Shown in pieces: positions 35,813-44,914 of a DNA stretch of 64,000 bases (position 1 is its first letter; every line of letters begins with the position of its first letter). The notes under the pieces are model-generated. The model was not told where the DNA came from and did not search any database. It saw nothing but the letters and a program-made list of their open reading frames with translations. The stretch spans positions 20,476 through 84,475 of the forward strand of contig JACQDB010000077.1 in the NCBI GenBank assembly GCA_016201275.1. Reading direction: 5' to 3'. The translations under genes and the position numbers were made by a program. Source of the stretch: Acidobacteriota bacterium. GTDB lineage: Bacteria; Acidobacteriota; Blastocatellia; UBA7656.

Positions 35813-36849
35813 AAAAAGTGGTGCGTCATCTGCTGCGCGTCAGTGGCGCGTTCGCCCCTTTTCGGCTGGCGAACCGCAACAAAGCGCTCATACTCATGTA
35901 TCACCGCTTCACGCCTCACGAAGACGGCGCGGCAACCTCGGCGCGTGCTTTTGAACAACAGCTAAAATATTTGAAGACCCATTATCAGGTCGTGCCGTTG
36001 GCGCAAATCGCTCAACAGCTTTTGCAAAACAAAAGCCTGCCGCCCAAATTGGCCGCCATCACCATTGACGATGGCTATTATGACGCTTATGAAATCGCCT
36101 TCCCTTTGCTGCAACGCTACCAGCTTCCGGCCACGCTTTTTGTGGTAACCGATTTCATCGAGCGCAAGACTTGGTTGTGGACTGACAAGTTGAAATTCAT
36201 GACGCCGCGCACCACTGCCCGCTGGCTGGAATTTTCCCTCAACGATTCGTTGTCGCGCATGGAATTGAGCGATGCGCGTTCCCGTCAACTCGCCGCCGCG
36301 CAGATCAACGCCTGGTTGAAAACGCAGTCAAATCAAGTGAAAGAGCAGGCGATTTTGAAGATAGCTGATTCTCTGGGCGTAAGCTTGCCGGAGGTGCCGC
36401 CCGATGAATATCGCCCCTTGAGTTGGCGCGAAGTTGGCGCAATGGACAAAGGTGGTGTGGCCATTGGTTCGCACACCGTTACTCATCCGATTCTGACGCG
36501 CATAGATGAAGAACGCTTGCGCTATGAATTGCGCGAATCGAAAACTCAACTTGAAGCGGTGCTGGGTCGTGCGGTGGAATTGTTTTGTTATCCGAATGGC
36601 GATTATGACCAGCAGGTGGTGCGCGAAGTCGAGCGCGCCGGTTATCGTTGTGCGGTCACCACCGATTACGGATTGAATGAAGCCGACATCGCGCCTCTGT
36701 GTTTGCGTCGTCTGGCCGCCGAAAATGATTTGTCACGTTTCGCCCAAAGCACCAGCGGATTTGAAGCGGCCAAACTGCGCTTGCGTGCCGTGCGACGTTT
36801 GCCAACGACGAAAGCGGCGGCTGACGGCGCGCAAATTTTGCAAGGATAG
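35809..36849 (+). CDS. Polysaccharide deacetylase family protein (NodB-like)
   Basis: 346 residues. LILMYHRFTP marks the opening of the NodB-homology region. AITIDDGYYDAYEIAFPLLQ carries the DD motif, and VAIGSHTVTHPILTRID supplies the zinc-binding SHxxxHP. ELFCYPNGDYD matches motif 4. Start overlaps the previous stop (ATGA), so it is translationally coupled. No signal peptide is obvious, although the first 30 residues are basic. It probably removes N- or O-acetyl groups from the polymer or precursor. Distinct in type from the second deacetylase at 47004-47828. Confidence 0.88.
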   Translation: MKKVVRHLLRVSGAFAPFRLANRNKALILMYHRFTPHEDGAATSARAFEQQLKYLKTHYQVVPLAQIAQQLLQNKSLPPKLAAITIDDGYYDAYEIAFPLLQRYQLPATLFVVTDFIERKTWLWTDKLKFMTPRTTARWLEFSLNDSLSRMELSDARSRQLAAAQINAWLKTQSNQVKEQAILKIADSLGVSLPEVPPDEYRPLSWREVGAMDKGGVAIGSHTVTHPILTRIDEERLRYELRESKTQLEAVLGRAVELFCYPNGDYDQQVVREVERAGYRCAVTTDYGLNEADIAPLCLRRLAAENDLSRFAQSTSGFEAAKLRLRAVRRLPTTKAAADGAQILQG

Positions 36850-36861
36850 AAAGAGAAAGCC

Positions 36862-38331
36862 ATGAGTTCAATCGTCAAGCGAGAAGCCGTTGGCAAGTTA
36901 TTTCACCGGCGACCACCAAGGGTGCTGGCCGACGCGGGATCCGGCATTGCCCGGGCGCGCCCTGAAAAAAGCTCCACCTCAATAACCGCTACAGGAAGTT
37001 TCAAGCTTGCCTATGTCGGCCTGTTCCTCTTCACCTTTTTATTGTATGCGCGACCACAGGAAATGTTCCCTGATTTGTTGGGCAATATTCCACTCGTGAA
37101 GCTTGTCGCCATCGGCACGTTGCTCGCCTACCTGGTCACCAAACTGACTCGCGGCGAACGCCTCACCATCTGGCCGCTCGAATTAACGATGGTGGTGGTC
37201 ATCGCTTTGTTGGGGTTGGCCTTCACGCCGATTGCCGCATCGCCACAGGACAGTTTGAAGGTTTTGTTAGACATCTTTCTCAAGGTGGTCATCATTTTCG
37301 TGTTGATGATTAATTTGCTCAACCGCGAAACGCGCTTGCGCGCCCTGCTCAAATTGTCGGTCATCTGCGGCACTGTGCTTGCCGCCTTCGCCATCGTCAG
37401 TTTTCTCAAAGGCAACTTTTCGACCGGCAGAGTCATAGGCATAGTCGAAGGAATGTTCGGCAATCCCAACGATCTGGCGCTCAGTCTGGATTTGCTGTTG
37501 CCGTTTGCCATCATTCTGGCGCTGCTCAATCGCGGATGGCAACGAACGCTGTACTTCCTGTGCGTCGCGGTGTTGACGGTCGGCGTCGTCGTGACGTTTT
37601 CACGCGGCGGTTTTCTCGGCTTGCTTGCCGCCGGTATCGTCTTGTTGTGGAAACTCAGCAAGCGCAATCGCGGGTTAGCGGTGTTGGGATTGATTGTGGC
37701 GACGAGCTTTTTTGTGATCGTCATGCCCAACGGATATTCCAGTCGCCTGACCACCATTTTTTCCATAGACGAAGACCCCACAGGGTCGGCACAAGCGCGG
37801 CGTGAATTGCTCAATCGCGGCCTTGAAGTCGCTTCGAATCACCTGCTGATTGGCGTCGGCATGGGCAATTTTCATATCTACTCGATACGCGAACAGGTGG
37901 CGCACAATTCGTATCTGGAGATTGCCTCCGAACTGGGCTTGGTGGGCTTGATGGCTTACTTGACTTTGCTCTTTGCGCCGTTGCGTTCGCTGCGTCGTCT
38001 GGAACGCCTGACGCGCAATCCGCAACGCGCCGCGTTGGTGAAAGGCCGCGCCGCGCCGGAATCGCATATCTATTTTTTCAGCGTCGCCCTGCAAGCCGCC
38101 TTTGTCGCCTACCTCGTGTGCAGCTTTTTCGGCTCCGTCGAATACCTCTGGCATCTCTATTATCTGGTCGCTTACAGCATCGCGCTTCGCCAGATTTATG
38201 CCGAAAAATCGGGCGTTTTTGCGCTGTCTGCGGAAACCGAAGAGGCTGACAGCCGCTTCGTAAAACGCCCTCGCGCCACCGGCGTGCTGTGGCAACCGGC
38301 GCAACGCGCAAGGCTTGATGGCGTGGAATGA
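36862..38331 (+). CDS. O-antigen ligase/polymerase family membrane protein (Wzy/WaaL type)
   Basis: A 489-residue integral membrane protein with about ten helices. The central large loop region (SRGGFLGLLAAGIVLLWKL and NPNDLALSLDLLLPF) and AHNSYLEIASELGLVGLMAYL match the Wzy_C domain. It would polymerise lipid-linked repeat units in the periplasm or ligate them. Twelve bases after the deacetylase gene. Whether it is polymerase or ligase is not decidable from sequence. Confidence 0.88.
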   Translation: MSSIVKREAVGKLFHRRPPRVLADAGSGIARARPEKSSTSITATGSFKLAYVGLFLFTFLLYARPQEMFPDLLGNIPLVKLVAIGTLLAYLVTKLTRGERLTIWPLELTMVVVIALLGLAFTPIAASPQDSLKVLLDIFLKVVIIFVLMINLLNRETRLRALLKLSVICGTVLAAFAIVSFLKGNFSTGRVIGIVEGMFGNPNDLALSLDLLLPFAIILALLNRGWQRTLYFLCVAVLTVGVVVTFSRGGFLGLLAAGIVLLWKLSKRNRGLAVLGLIVATSFFVIVMPNGYSSRLTTIFSIDEDPTGSAQARRELLNRGLEVASNHLLIGVGMGNFHIYSIREQVAHNSYLEIASELGLVGLMAYLTLLFAPLRSLRRLERLTRNPQRAALVKGRAAPESHIYFFSVALQAAFVAYLVCSFFGSVEYLWHLYYLVAYSIALRQIYAEKSGVFALSAETEEADSRFVKRPRATGVLWQPAQRARLDGVE

Positions 38332-38359
38332 AGCATAGCAGTGAGAGTGAAACAAGCAG

Positions 38360-39565
38360 ATGAACACCGTTGCACTGATACTATTTATTCTGGCGCTGGC
38401 TGGTATCGTTTACACCTACATCGGCTACCCTGTGGTGTTGTATATGTTGAGCCGTTGGTTGGGTCGCCCTGTGCGCGCCGCCGACATCACCCCGAAACTT
38501 TCCGTCATCATCGCCGCTTATAACGAAGCCAAAGACATTGCGCGAAAACTAGACGAAACGCTGGCGCTCGATTATCCCCAAGACAAATTGGAAATCGTCG
38601 TCGCCAGCGATTGCTCGACCGATGGCACCGACGACATCGTGCGCGCTTATGCCCAGCGCGGCGTCATTCTGCATCGTCGTCCGCAACGCTTGGGCAAGAC
38701 CTCCGCACAAAACCATGCGGTGGGCGCATCGTCGGGCGAGATACTGATTTTTTCCGACGCCACGACGCATTACGAAGCCGACGCCTTGCGAAAAATTGTC
38801 CGCAGTTTCGCCGACCCGCAAGTGGGCGCAGTCACCGGCAATGTCGTCTATGTTGACCGCAACGCCAGCGATGTAGGTTTGGGAGCGCGCTCGTATTGGG
38901 GCTACGAATTTTTTTTGAAGCAATGCGAAAGTCTCTTGGGTTCACTGCTCGGTGTTTGCGGTTGTTTGTATGCGGTGCGCCGCAGCAGCTACGCGCAGTT
39001 GGATGAAGATATGAGCAGCGATTTTGTCATCGCTTCGGAAATCTACAAACAAGGATTGCGAACCATCTATGACCCGCAGGCGATTTCCAGCGAAGACACC
39101 AACCAACGCGGGCGCGAAGAATTTCGTATGCGCGTTCGCATCATCGAACAGACCATGAGCGCGCTCTATCGCTACCGCGCCTTGCTCAATCCTGTGCGTC
39201 ATGGGATGTACGCCTTTCAGATGTGGTCGCACAAAGTGATGCGCTACGTCGTGCCGTTTCTGCTCATCGCAGCTTTTGACGCCAACGCTTTGCTGGTCAG
39301 TGCGGGAGCGTTTTTTCAATATCTGTTTATCGGGCAGATGTTGTTTTATGGCGCGGCGCTGGTCGGCTGGCTTGCGGAAAGGCTCGACATACGACTAGGC
39401 AAACTGGCAATTCCCTATTACTTCGTGCTGGCCAATGCGGCTTCGTTAATTGCCTTTTTGAAATTTGTTGGCGGCCAATCGCACGTCACTTGGGAGCCAT
39501 TGCGCGAAGGGAAATCCCCCGCCGAATCCAGCCCTTATCAAGTGACGATGGAACATGAATCATGA
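38360..39565 (+). CDS. Membrane GT2 glycosyltransferase (hyaluronan/cellulose synthase-like)
   Basis: A 401-residue GT2 with an N-terminal helix (LILFILALAGIVYTYIGYPVVLY), the catalytic domain (LSVIIAAYNEA, ASDCSTDGTDD, FSDATTHYEADAL) and the acceptor/processive-type QRGREEFRMRVRI region. Two or three C-terminal helices (YVVPFLLIAAFDANALLVSAG) follow. The layout resembles processive synthases, but the last motif is RGREE rather than QxxRW. It is followed by an ATGA-overlapping frame start for the next GT. Confidence 0.88.
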   Translation: MNTVALILFILALAGIVYTYIGYPVVLYMLSRWLGRPVRAADITPKLSVIIAAYNEAKDIARKLDETLALDYPQDKLEIVVASDCSTDGTDDIVRAYAQRGVILHRRPQRLGKTSAQNHAVGASSGEILIFSDATTHYEADALRKIVRSFADPQVGAVTGNVVYVDRNASDVGLGARSYWGYEFFLKQCESLLGSLLGVCGCLYAVRRSSYAQLDEDMSSDFVIASEIYKQGLRTIYDPQAISSEDTNQRGREEFRMRVRIIEQTMSALYRYRALLNPVRHGMYAFQMWSHKVMRYVVPFLLIAAFDANALLVSAGAFFQYLFIGQMLFYGAALVGWLAERLDIRLGKLAIPYYFVLANAASLIAFLKFVGGQSHVTWEPLREGKSPAESSPYQVTMEHES

Positions 39566-39597
39566 GCGCATTGTTGTGCGAGGTCGGAGAACACGCT

Positions 39598-40827
39598 ATG
39601 CAGAATCATTTGCTGACCATCAGCGGAGCAGCGGCGCAAGCCATAGACGAAGCGCGTGAACGTCCGCGTGTGCTGCATCTGGTCACCAGTTTCGAAGCGG
39701 GTGGAACCGAGCGTCAGTTCGTAGAACTTTTGAAACGCCTGGATCGCAATCGCTATGATGTGCGGCTGGCGGCGCTGCGCGTCGAGGGGGCGTTTTATCA
39801 AGAGATTGCCGCCGCCTTTCCGCTGATTCCGGAATTTCGTCTGACCAGTTTTTATAATCGCAACGCCGCTCGACAACTTGCCCGCTTGCGCGCTTTGATC
39901 AAAGGCGAAGGCGTGCAAATCATCCACACGCATGGCTTTTATGATTCGTTGTTCGGAGCCGTGGCGGGGCGGCTGGTGGGCATCAAAGTCATCGCCAGCC
40001 AGCGCCATCTGCAACTGTCGGAACGCAAAGTTCACGCTTGGGGAACCCGCGCCATTCATCGGCTGGCGCATCGCCTCATCGTCAATTCTGAAGCGATACG
40101 CCAGACCATTCTCAATAGCGGCAGCGTTGCGGCGGCGGATAAAATTCGCGTCATTCATAACGGCTTGTACGAAGCCGACGACGAAGCTTCCCTCAACGAA
40201 AATCTGCAAGCCGCTTCATCACAAGAGCGCCAACGCCGGGCGCATCGGTCGCTGTGCGAAGAACTGAAACTATCGCCACAGGTGAAACTCATAGGCATGG
40301 TGGCGCGGCTGGTTGCCGTCAAAGGGCATCAATATTTTCTCGAAGCGGCCTCGCAAGTAGCGCGTGAAGATGAGCGCGTTCATTTCGTTTTGATCGGCGA
40401 GGGAATGTTGCGAAGCGACATTGAACAACAAGCTGCGCGATTGGGCATCGCCGAACGTCTGCACTTGTTGGGCGACCGCAAGGATGCGCGCCGACTGGTC
40501 GCCGGGTTCGATGTTTCGGTGCTGACCTCTTTAAGCGAAGGCTTGCCCAACACCGTGATGGAAGCGATGAGCGTGGGCGTGCCGGTCATCGCTACCGCTG
40601 TCGGCGGCACTAGCGAATTGGTCAATGATGGCGAGACGGGCTTCTTAATTCCGCACGCCGATGCCGAAGCGTTGGTCGAACGAATGCTTTTTGTGTTGCG
40701 CCACGAATCGGAGAGCCGGGAAATAGCCGAACGTGGGCGCGCCTTCATCAATAGCCGCTTCAGTATGCGTCGCATGGTTGAAGCGGTCGAAAGGCTTTAC
40801 GAAGAAATGATGACATCGCCTTTGTAA
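39598..40827 (+). CDS. GT4 family glycosyltransferase
   Basis: About 409 residues, GT-B fold. VLHLVTSFEAGGTERQFVEL is the N-terminal acceptor-domain opening, IQIIHTHGFYDSLFGA-like text follows, and the C-terminal donor domain has LIGMVARLVAVKGHQYFLEA, then SEGLPNTVMEAMSVGVPVIA with the EX7E-type Glu. Retaining enzyme using a nucleotide sugar at the inner face. I chose the ATG at 39598 because GGAG lies eight bases upstream; an ATG at 39562 overlapping the previous stop is also possible. Sugar unknown. Confidence 0.88.
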   Translation: MQNHLLTISGAAAQAIDEARERPRVLHLVTSFEAGGTERQFVELLKRLDRNRYDVRLAALRVEGAFYQEIAAAFPLIPEFRLTSFYNRNAARQLARLRALIKGEGVQIIHTHGFYDSLFGAVAGRLVGIKVIASQRHLQLSERKVHAWGTRAIHRLAHRLIVNSEAIRQTILNSGSVAAADKIRVIHNGLYEADDEASLNENLQAASSQERQRRAHRSLCEELKLSPQVKLIGMVARLVAVKGHQYFLEAASQVAREDERVHFVLIGEGMLRSDIEQQAARLGIAERLHLLGDRKDARRLVAGFDVSVLTSLSEGLPNTVMEAMSVGVPVIATAVGGTSELVNDGETGFLIPHADAEALVERMLFVLRHESESREIAERGRAFINSRFSMRRMVEAVERLYEEMMTSPL

Positions 40828-40893
40828 CACGAAAGCAGACGCCGCCTTTGTAAAACGAAAGCGATTGAGGCTTTTGTAAGACCTGAGCAATTG

Positions 40894-42054
40894 ATGCAGA
40901 TGAGCGAGCAAAAGCAAAGCATTCGCGTAGGCGTCATGGTCGCTTCGCTGGACATACTGGGCGGGCAGGCGATAGCCGCTTTGCGTTTGCTCGAAGGCTT
41001 GTCGCACAGTGCGAATATTGCTGCGGAATTATTGCCCATCAATCCGCGTTTGCCGAAACCGCTGCGCTGGTTGCAACGCATCAAGTACGTTCGCACGCTG
41101 GTGACCTTTGCGTATTACGTCATCACGTTGCTTGTCAAAGTGCCGCGCTTTGATGTGCTGCACGTTTTTTCAGCATCGAATTTTTCGTTTCTATTAGCGC
41201 CCGCTCCGGCTGTGTTGATTGGCAAGCTGTATGGCAAGCGGGTGATTGTGAATTATCACAGCGGCGAAGCCGAAGCGCATCTGCGAAACTGGCGCAGAAC
41301 GGCGTTGCCCATCTTGCGGCTTGCCGACCGTCTCATCGTGCCTTCCGGTTTTCTCGTCGAAGTCTTCGCCCGTTTTGGCCTCAAGGCGCAGGCCATCTAC
41401 AACACTATTGATTTATCCAAGTTCCGCTTTCATCGTCATCACCCTTTGCGTCCGGTGATGTTCTCGAATCGCAATTTTGAAAATCATTACAACGTCGCTT
41501 GCGCCTTGCGCGCTTTCGCGCTGGTGCAGCAGCAGTTGCCCGAAGCGCGCTTGATCGTCGCAGGCGATGGCAGCCAGCGCTTAAAGCTGCACGCACTGGC
41601 GGCGGAATTGAAATTACGAAACACAGAATTTATTGGCGCGGTTGCGCCCGAAACGATGGCTGGGCTTTATGACCTTGCAGACATTTATGTGAATTCGTCA
41701 GTGGTGGACAATATGCCGCTTTCGATTCTCGAAGCCTTTGCTTGCGGGTTGGCGGTAGTGACGACCAACGCCGGAGGCATTCCCTTTGTGGTTGAAAACG
41801 GGCGCAACGGGTTGGTGGTCGAAAGCGGCGATGCTCAAGCGTTGGCCGCTGGCGTTTTGCGATTGCTGGAAAATCAGGACGAAGCCGACCGCTTGATTAT
41901 GCAGGCGCGCCAGGATTGCCAGCGCTATACATGGGAAGTCGTCGGCCATCAATGGGTGGCGTTGTACGAAGAGCTTGTGGAAACTTCAGCAGCCTTGTAC
42001 GGGCGACCCTCTGTGGTCGCCCCTTACTCAAAAGGCGATGGCTTGGAAGAATGA
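40894..42054 (+). CDS. GT4 family glycosyltransferase with repeat-derived C-terminus
   Basis: About 386 residues, GT-B fold: RVGVMVASLDILGGQAIAAL at the start, VLHVFSASNFSFLLAP, LIVAGDGSQRLKLH, then VNSSVVDNMPLSILEAFACG as the donor-binding end. The last 25 or so residues (ALYGRPSVVAPYSKGDG) are encoded by a copy of the family C palindromic repeat, which also supplies the sequence before the stop. The native C-terminus was probably shorter or different. ATG at 40894 or 40900; no strong Shine-Dalgarno. Confidence 0.86.
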   Translation: MQMSEQKQSIRVGVMVASLDILGGQAIAALRLLEGLSHSANIAAELLPINPRLPKPLRWLQRIKYVRTLVTFAYYVITLLVKVPRFDVLHVFSASNFSFLLAPAPAVLIGKLYGKRVIVNYHSGEAEAHLRNWRRTALPILRLADRLIVPSGFLVEVFARFGLKAQAIYNTIDLSKFRFHRHHPLRPVMFSNRNFENHYNVACALRAFALVQQQLPEARLIVAGDGSQRLKLHALAAELKLRNTEFIGAVAPETMAGLYDLADIYVNSSVVDNMPLSILEAFACGLAVVTTNAGGIPFVVENGRNGLVVESGDAQALAAGVLRLLENQDEADRLIMQARQDCQRYTWEVVGHQWVALYEELVETSAALYGRPSVVAPYSKGDGLEE

Positions 42055-42240
42055 GCGGCACTCTCAAAAGCAGCGAGAGGTCACTAGAGCGGTTTGCATA
42101 TGTATGTACGGAACGCCCTATCGTTGAGCAGCGGTCTTTGACCGCGCGCCGGTCAGAGACCGCCGCTCAACGAGGTTGATTTTTTCAGTAATCTCAATCG
42201 AAAGCCGCTCTAAGAGGCGATCACAGAGGGTCGCCCGTAC
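41999..42240. repeat. Family C inverted repeat with MITE B nested between its arms
   Basis: The left arm GTACGGGCGACCCTCTGTGG (41999 on) and the right arm CACAGAGGGTCGCCCGTAC (to 42240) are complementary. The roughly 190 bp between them include the end of the GT4 gene and the whole MITE B copy at 42085-42212. At 1129-1167 and 5897-5979 the same arms are close together, which suggests later insertion here. Confidence 0.65.
42085..42212 (+). repeat. MITE-like element B, copy 2
   Basis: 128 bp bounded by TAGAGCGGTTTGCATATG and AAAGCCGCTCTAA, with the internal palindrome GTTGAGCAGCGGTC / GACCGCCGCTCAAC. It aligns with 57578-57722 and, reversed, 4161-4290. It separates the GT4 gene from the heparinase gene. 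Confidence 0.78.
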
Positions 42241-42351
42241 AGGTCGTTTCAAAGCATCTGGTTTGCTGAAATCATTTTTTGATCGCCTGTGAAAAATGCA
42301 ACCTGACACACCAGGGTGGCTGGAACGAGTAAGCAGCAACGGAAAAAAAGA

Positions 42352-44901
42352 ATGCAGGTGCGGGTCGAACAAATCAAGAAACTGCGCGGCAGGTCGTGGC
42401 GCGAAATCGGCGCACGCGGTAAACAGGAGATTACCAAGCTCAACGAACGGCTGCTCGGTCACGGCACGGCGGAAATGAGCGATGCGGAATTGCTTCGCGA
42501 AATCAATCCGTTCAATCTGCACAACGGCGGCGAAGGCATTGGCGCATTAATTTTAGAACGCATACGCACTTCATTATCGCCGGAGCTTGGTGAAGGGAAT
42601 CTGCCGGTTCTGCTTCCCTCTCTGCTCTACCGCGAAGAGATTGCTTCGCTGATGTTTCACAGTTTTCCCGCTGCCTATCGCGCTATTCTCAAGAGCGCCA
42701 ATCAAGCCATCGAAGGGCGCTTTAACCTTTTGGGATTCACCGACCTGAGTTTTGGCGAGCCGATTGACTGGCATCTGGAACCGCTTTCCGGCAAACGCAC
42801 GGGGCTGGAACACTGGAGCCAGATTGATTATCTGAAGGCCGAAATCGTCGGTGATAAAAAAGTGACGTGGGAATTGAATCGTCACGCCCATTTCGTCACG
42901 CTTGGCCAGGCTTATTGGTTGACCGGCGACGAACGCTTTGCCGAAACTTTCGTGGCGCACGCCTCGTCGTGGATGAATGCCAATCCGCCGAATCGCGGCA
43001 TCAACTGGGCGAGCAGTCTGGAACTGGCGTTGCGCGCCATTCACTGGATATGGGCGCTGCATCTGTTCGCTGATTCGCGTCACCTGTCATCGAAATTTGT
43101 GACGCGGTTGTTGAAATATCTGGTTGCACATGGGCGGCACATCGAATCCTATCTGTCGTATTACTTCAGCCCGAACACTCATCTGACGGGCGAAGCCTTG
43201 GGGCTATTTTATCTGGGAACGGCGTTGCCGGAATTGAGTCGCGCCAGGCTGTGGCAACAGACAGGGCGGCAAATCTTGCTTGAACAATTGCCGATTCACC
43301 TGCGCCGCGATGGCGTGTATTTCGAGCAGACGACTTACTATCACCGCTACACCGTGGACTTTTATATACATCTGCTGGCGCTTGCCAAAGCTGCCAATTT
43401 CGCTTTGCCGCCGGTGGTTGAAGAACGCCTGACGCTGGCTTTCGATTATTTAATGTGGATCACCAGACCCGACGGCACAGCGCCGTTGATTGGTGATGAC
43501 GATGGCGGTCGCCTGCTGAAATTGAGCGCCCGTGCGCCCGATGATTTCCGCGACACGCTGGCCAACGGCGCGGCCTGGTTCGAGCGCGGCGATTGGAAAT
43601 TCGTAGCGGGCGAGGCTTCAGCCGAAACCCTGTGGTTATTGGGGCCGGAAGGCTTCGACCGTTATAACCGCATCGAAGCGCAACTGCCCGTTGCCACGCA
43701 TAGAGCGTTTTCCGACAGCGGCTTTTATGCGATGCGCGATGGTTGGTGGCGCGATTCCACTTATGCCTTGATGGATTGCGGACCGCACGGCGTTTATACC
43801 TGCGGACACGCCCACGCCGATGCGCTGGCCTTTGAATTTGCGGCAATGGGGACGACGTGGCTGGTTGACCCCGGCACCTTTACTTACACGGCAGACGATC
43901 AGGCGCGTAACGCTTTTCGTGATAGCGCCGCGCACAACACCGCAACCGTTGACGGGCAGTCGCAATCGCAACCCGCAGGAGCTTTCTCGTGGCATCGCGT
44001 GGCTACGGCAAAAACTGAGGCGTTCATCAAACATTCGAGCTTCGCCTATTTCGAGGGGTCGCATGACGGCTACCGGCAATTGAGCGATCCGGTAATGCAC
44101 ACGCGGACGCTGCTATTTCTGCAAACGGAAAATACCGGCGCACTGCCGACCTACCTTGTCCTGCGCGATCAATTCGCGGCGCAGGGCGCGCACGATTACG
44201 CGCTCTATTTTCATCTGCCCGCCGAGGCTACAGCAGTAGCAAGCGACCATCAAATTCGCGCCGCCCATCCGAATGGTCAACGCCTGATGATTCAAGCCTT
44301 CAGCAAACAAGTCGCCTGTGCGCGAGTCGAACAAGGCTTGGTGTCGCAGGTCTATGGCCAACGCCAATCGGCGGCGGTGGGCGTCATCAATTTTCAAGGG
44401 GAAAGTGAGCAAGAGGTTATGAGTTTTATTCTGCCCTTTTCAGCAAAGCATCAGGGAGCCAGAGTCGAACAGCAACCGACGGGCGACAGCCAGGCCGGAG
44501 CCTTCACGGTGTCGCTTGGCCAGGCGCGTGATGTAGTGATTGCCGGAGATGGCGTCAAGCCGGTCGCCTGCGAACAACTGAGCGCCGTGGCTTCGATGGC
44601 GTGGGCGCGGTTTGTTGACCACCGATTGGTGCGCGCCTGTTTTGTCAAAGGCAAAGAGTTGAAAGTCGCGGGCAATTTCGTGCTGCGCTCTTCACAACTA
44701 ATCAGTCATTGCGTCATTCAGGTCAACGCCGGAGAACTCGACATCGCTATCGAAGGAGCCAGCAACTTCACTATTAAGGCGAATGCTCCTGTGCAAAAAA
44801 TCACCGTCGGTGGCAAAGCCTTTCGCTTACCCGCAGGGCAACAAAGCGTCGCGTTCATCAACGACGCGGGCGAATGGCGCTTGACGCAAACCGAATTGTA
44901 A
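42352..44901 (+). CDS. Heparinase II/III family polysaccharide lyase-like protein
   Basis: About 849 residues. The N-terminal part is an alpha/alpha barrel-like region (NRHAHFVTLGQAYWLTGDERFAETF, NWASSLELALRAIHWIWAL, SPNTHLTGEALGLFYLG). The C-terminal Heparinase_II_III domain carries YTCGHAHADALAFEFAA, LVDPGTFTYT and RNAFRDSAAHNTATVDG, motifs of the family with the His and Tyr region of the active site. No signal peptide is evident, which is common for the homologues in exopolysaccharide loci. Likely trims or degrades uronic-acid polymer. The start at 42352 has GGAAAAAAAG upstream; a GTG at 42316 is possible. Confidence 0.87.
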   Translation: MQVRVEQIKKLRGRSWREIGARGKQEITKLNERLLGHGTAEMSDAELLREINPFNLHNGGEGIGALILERIRTSLSPELGEGNLPVLLPSLLYREEIASLMFHSFPAAYRAILKSANQAIEGRFNLLGFTDLSFGEPIDWHLEPLSGKRTGLEHWSQIDYLKAEIVGDKKVTWELNRHAHFVTLGQAYWLTGDERFAETFVAHASSWMNANPPNRGINWASSLELALRAIHWIWALHLFADSRHLSSKFVTRLLKYLVAHGRHIESYLSYYFSPNTHLTGEALGLFYLGTALPELSRARLWQQTGRQILLEQLPIHLRRDGVYFEQTTYYHRYTVDFYIHLLALAKAANFALPPVVEERLTLAFDYLMWITRPDGTAPLIGDDDGGRLLKLSARAPDDFRDTLANGAAWFERGDWKFVAGEASAETLWLLGPEGFDRYNRIEAQLPVATHRAFSDSGFYAMRDGWWRDSTYALMDCGPHGVYTCGHAHADALAFEFAAMGTTWLVDPGTFTYTADDQARNAFRDSAAHNTATVDGQSQSQPAGAFSWHRVATAKTEAFIKHSSFAYFEGSHDGYRQLSDPVMHTRTLLFLQTENTGALPTYLVLRDQFAAQGAHDYALYFHLPAEATAVASDHQIRAAHPNGQRLMIQAFSKQVACARVEQGLVSQVYGQRQSAAVGVINFQGESEQEVMSFILPFSAKHQGARVEQQPTGDSQAGAFTVSLGQARDVVIAGDGVKPVACEQLSAVASMAWARFVDHRLVRACFVKGKELKVAGNFVLRSSQLISHCVIQVNAGELDIAIEGASNFTIKANAPVQKITVGGKAFRLPAGQQSVAFINDAGEWRLTQTEL

Positions 44902-44914
44902 GGCGGTAAAAATT

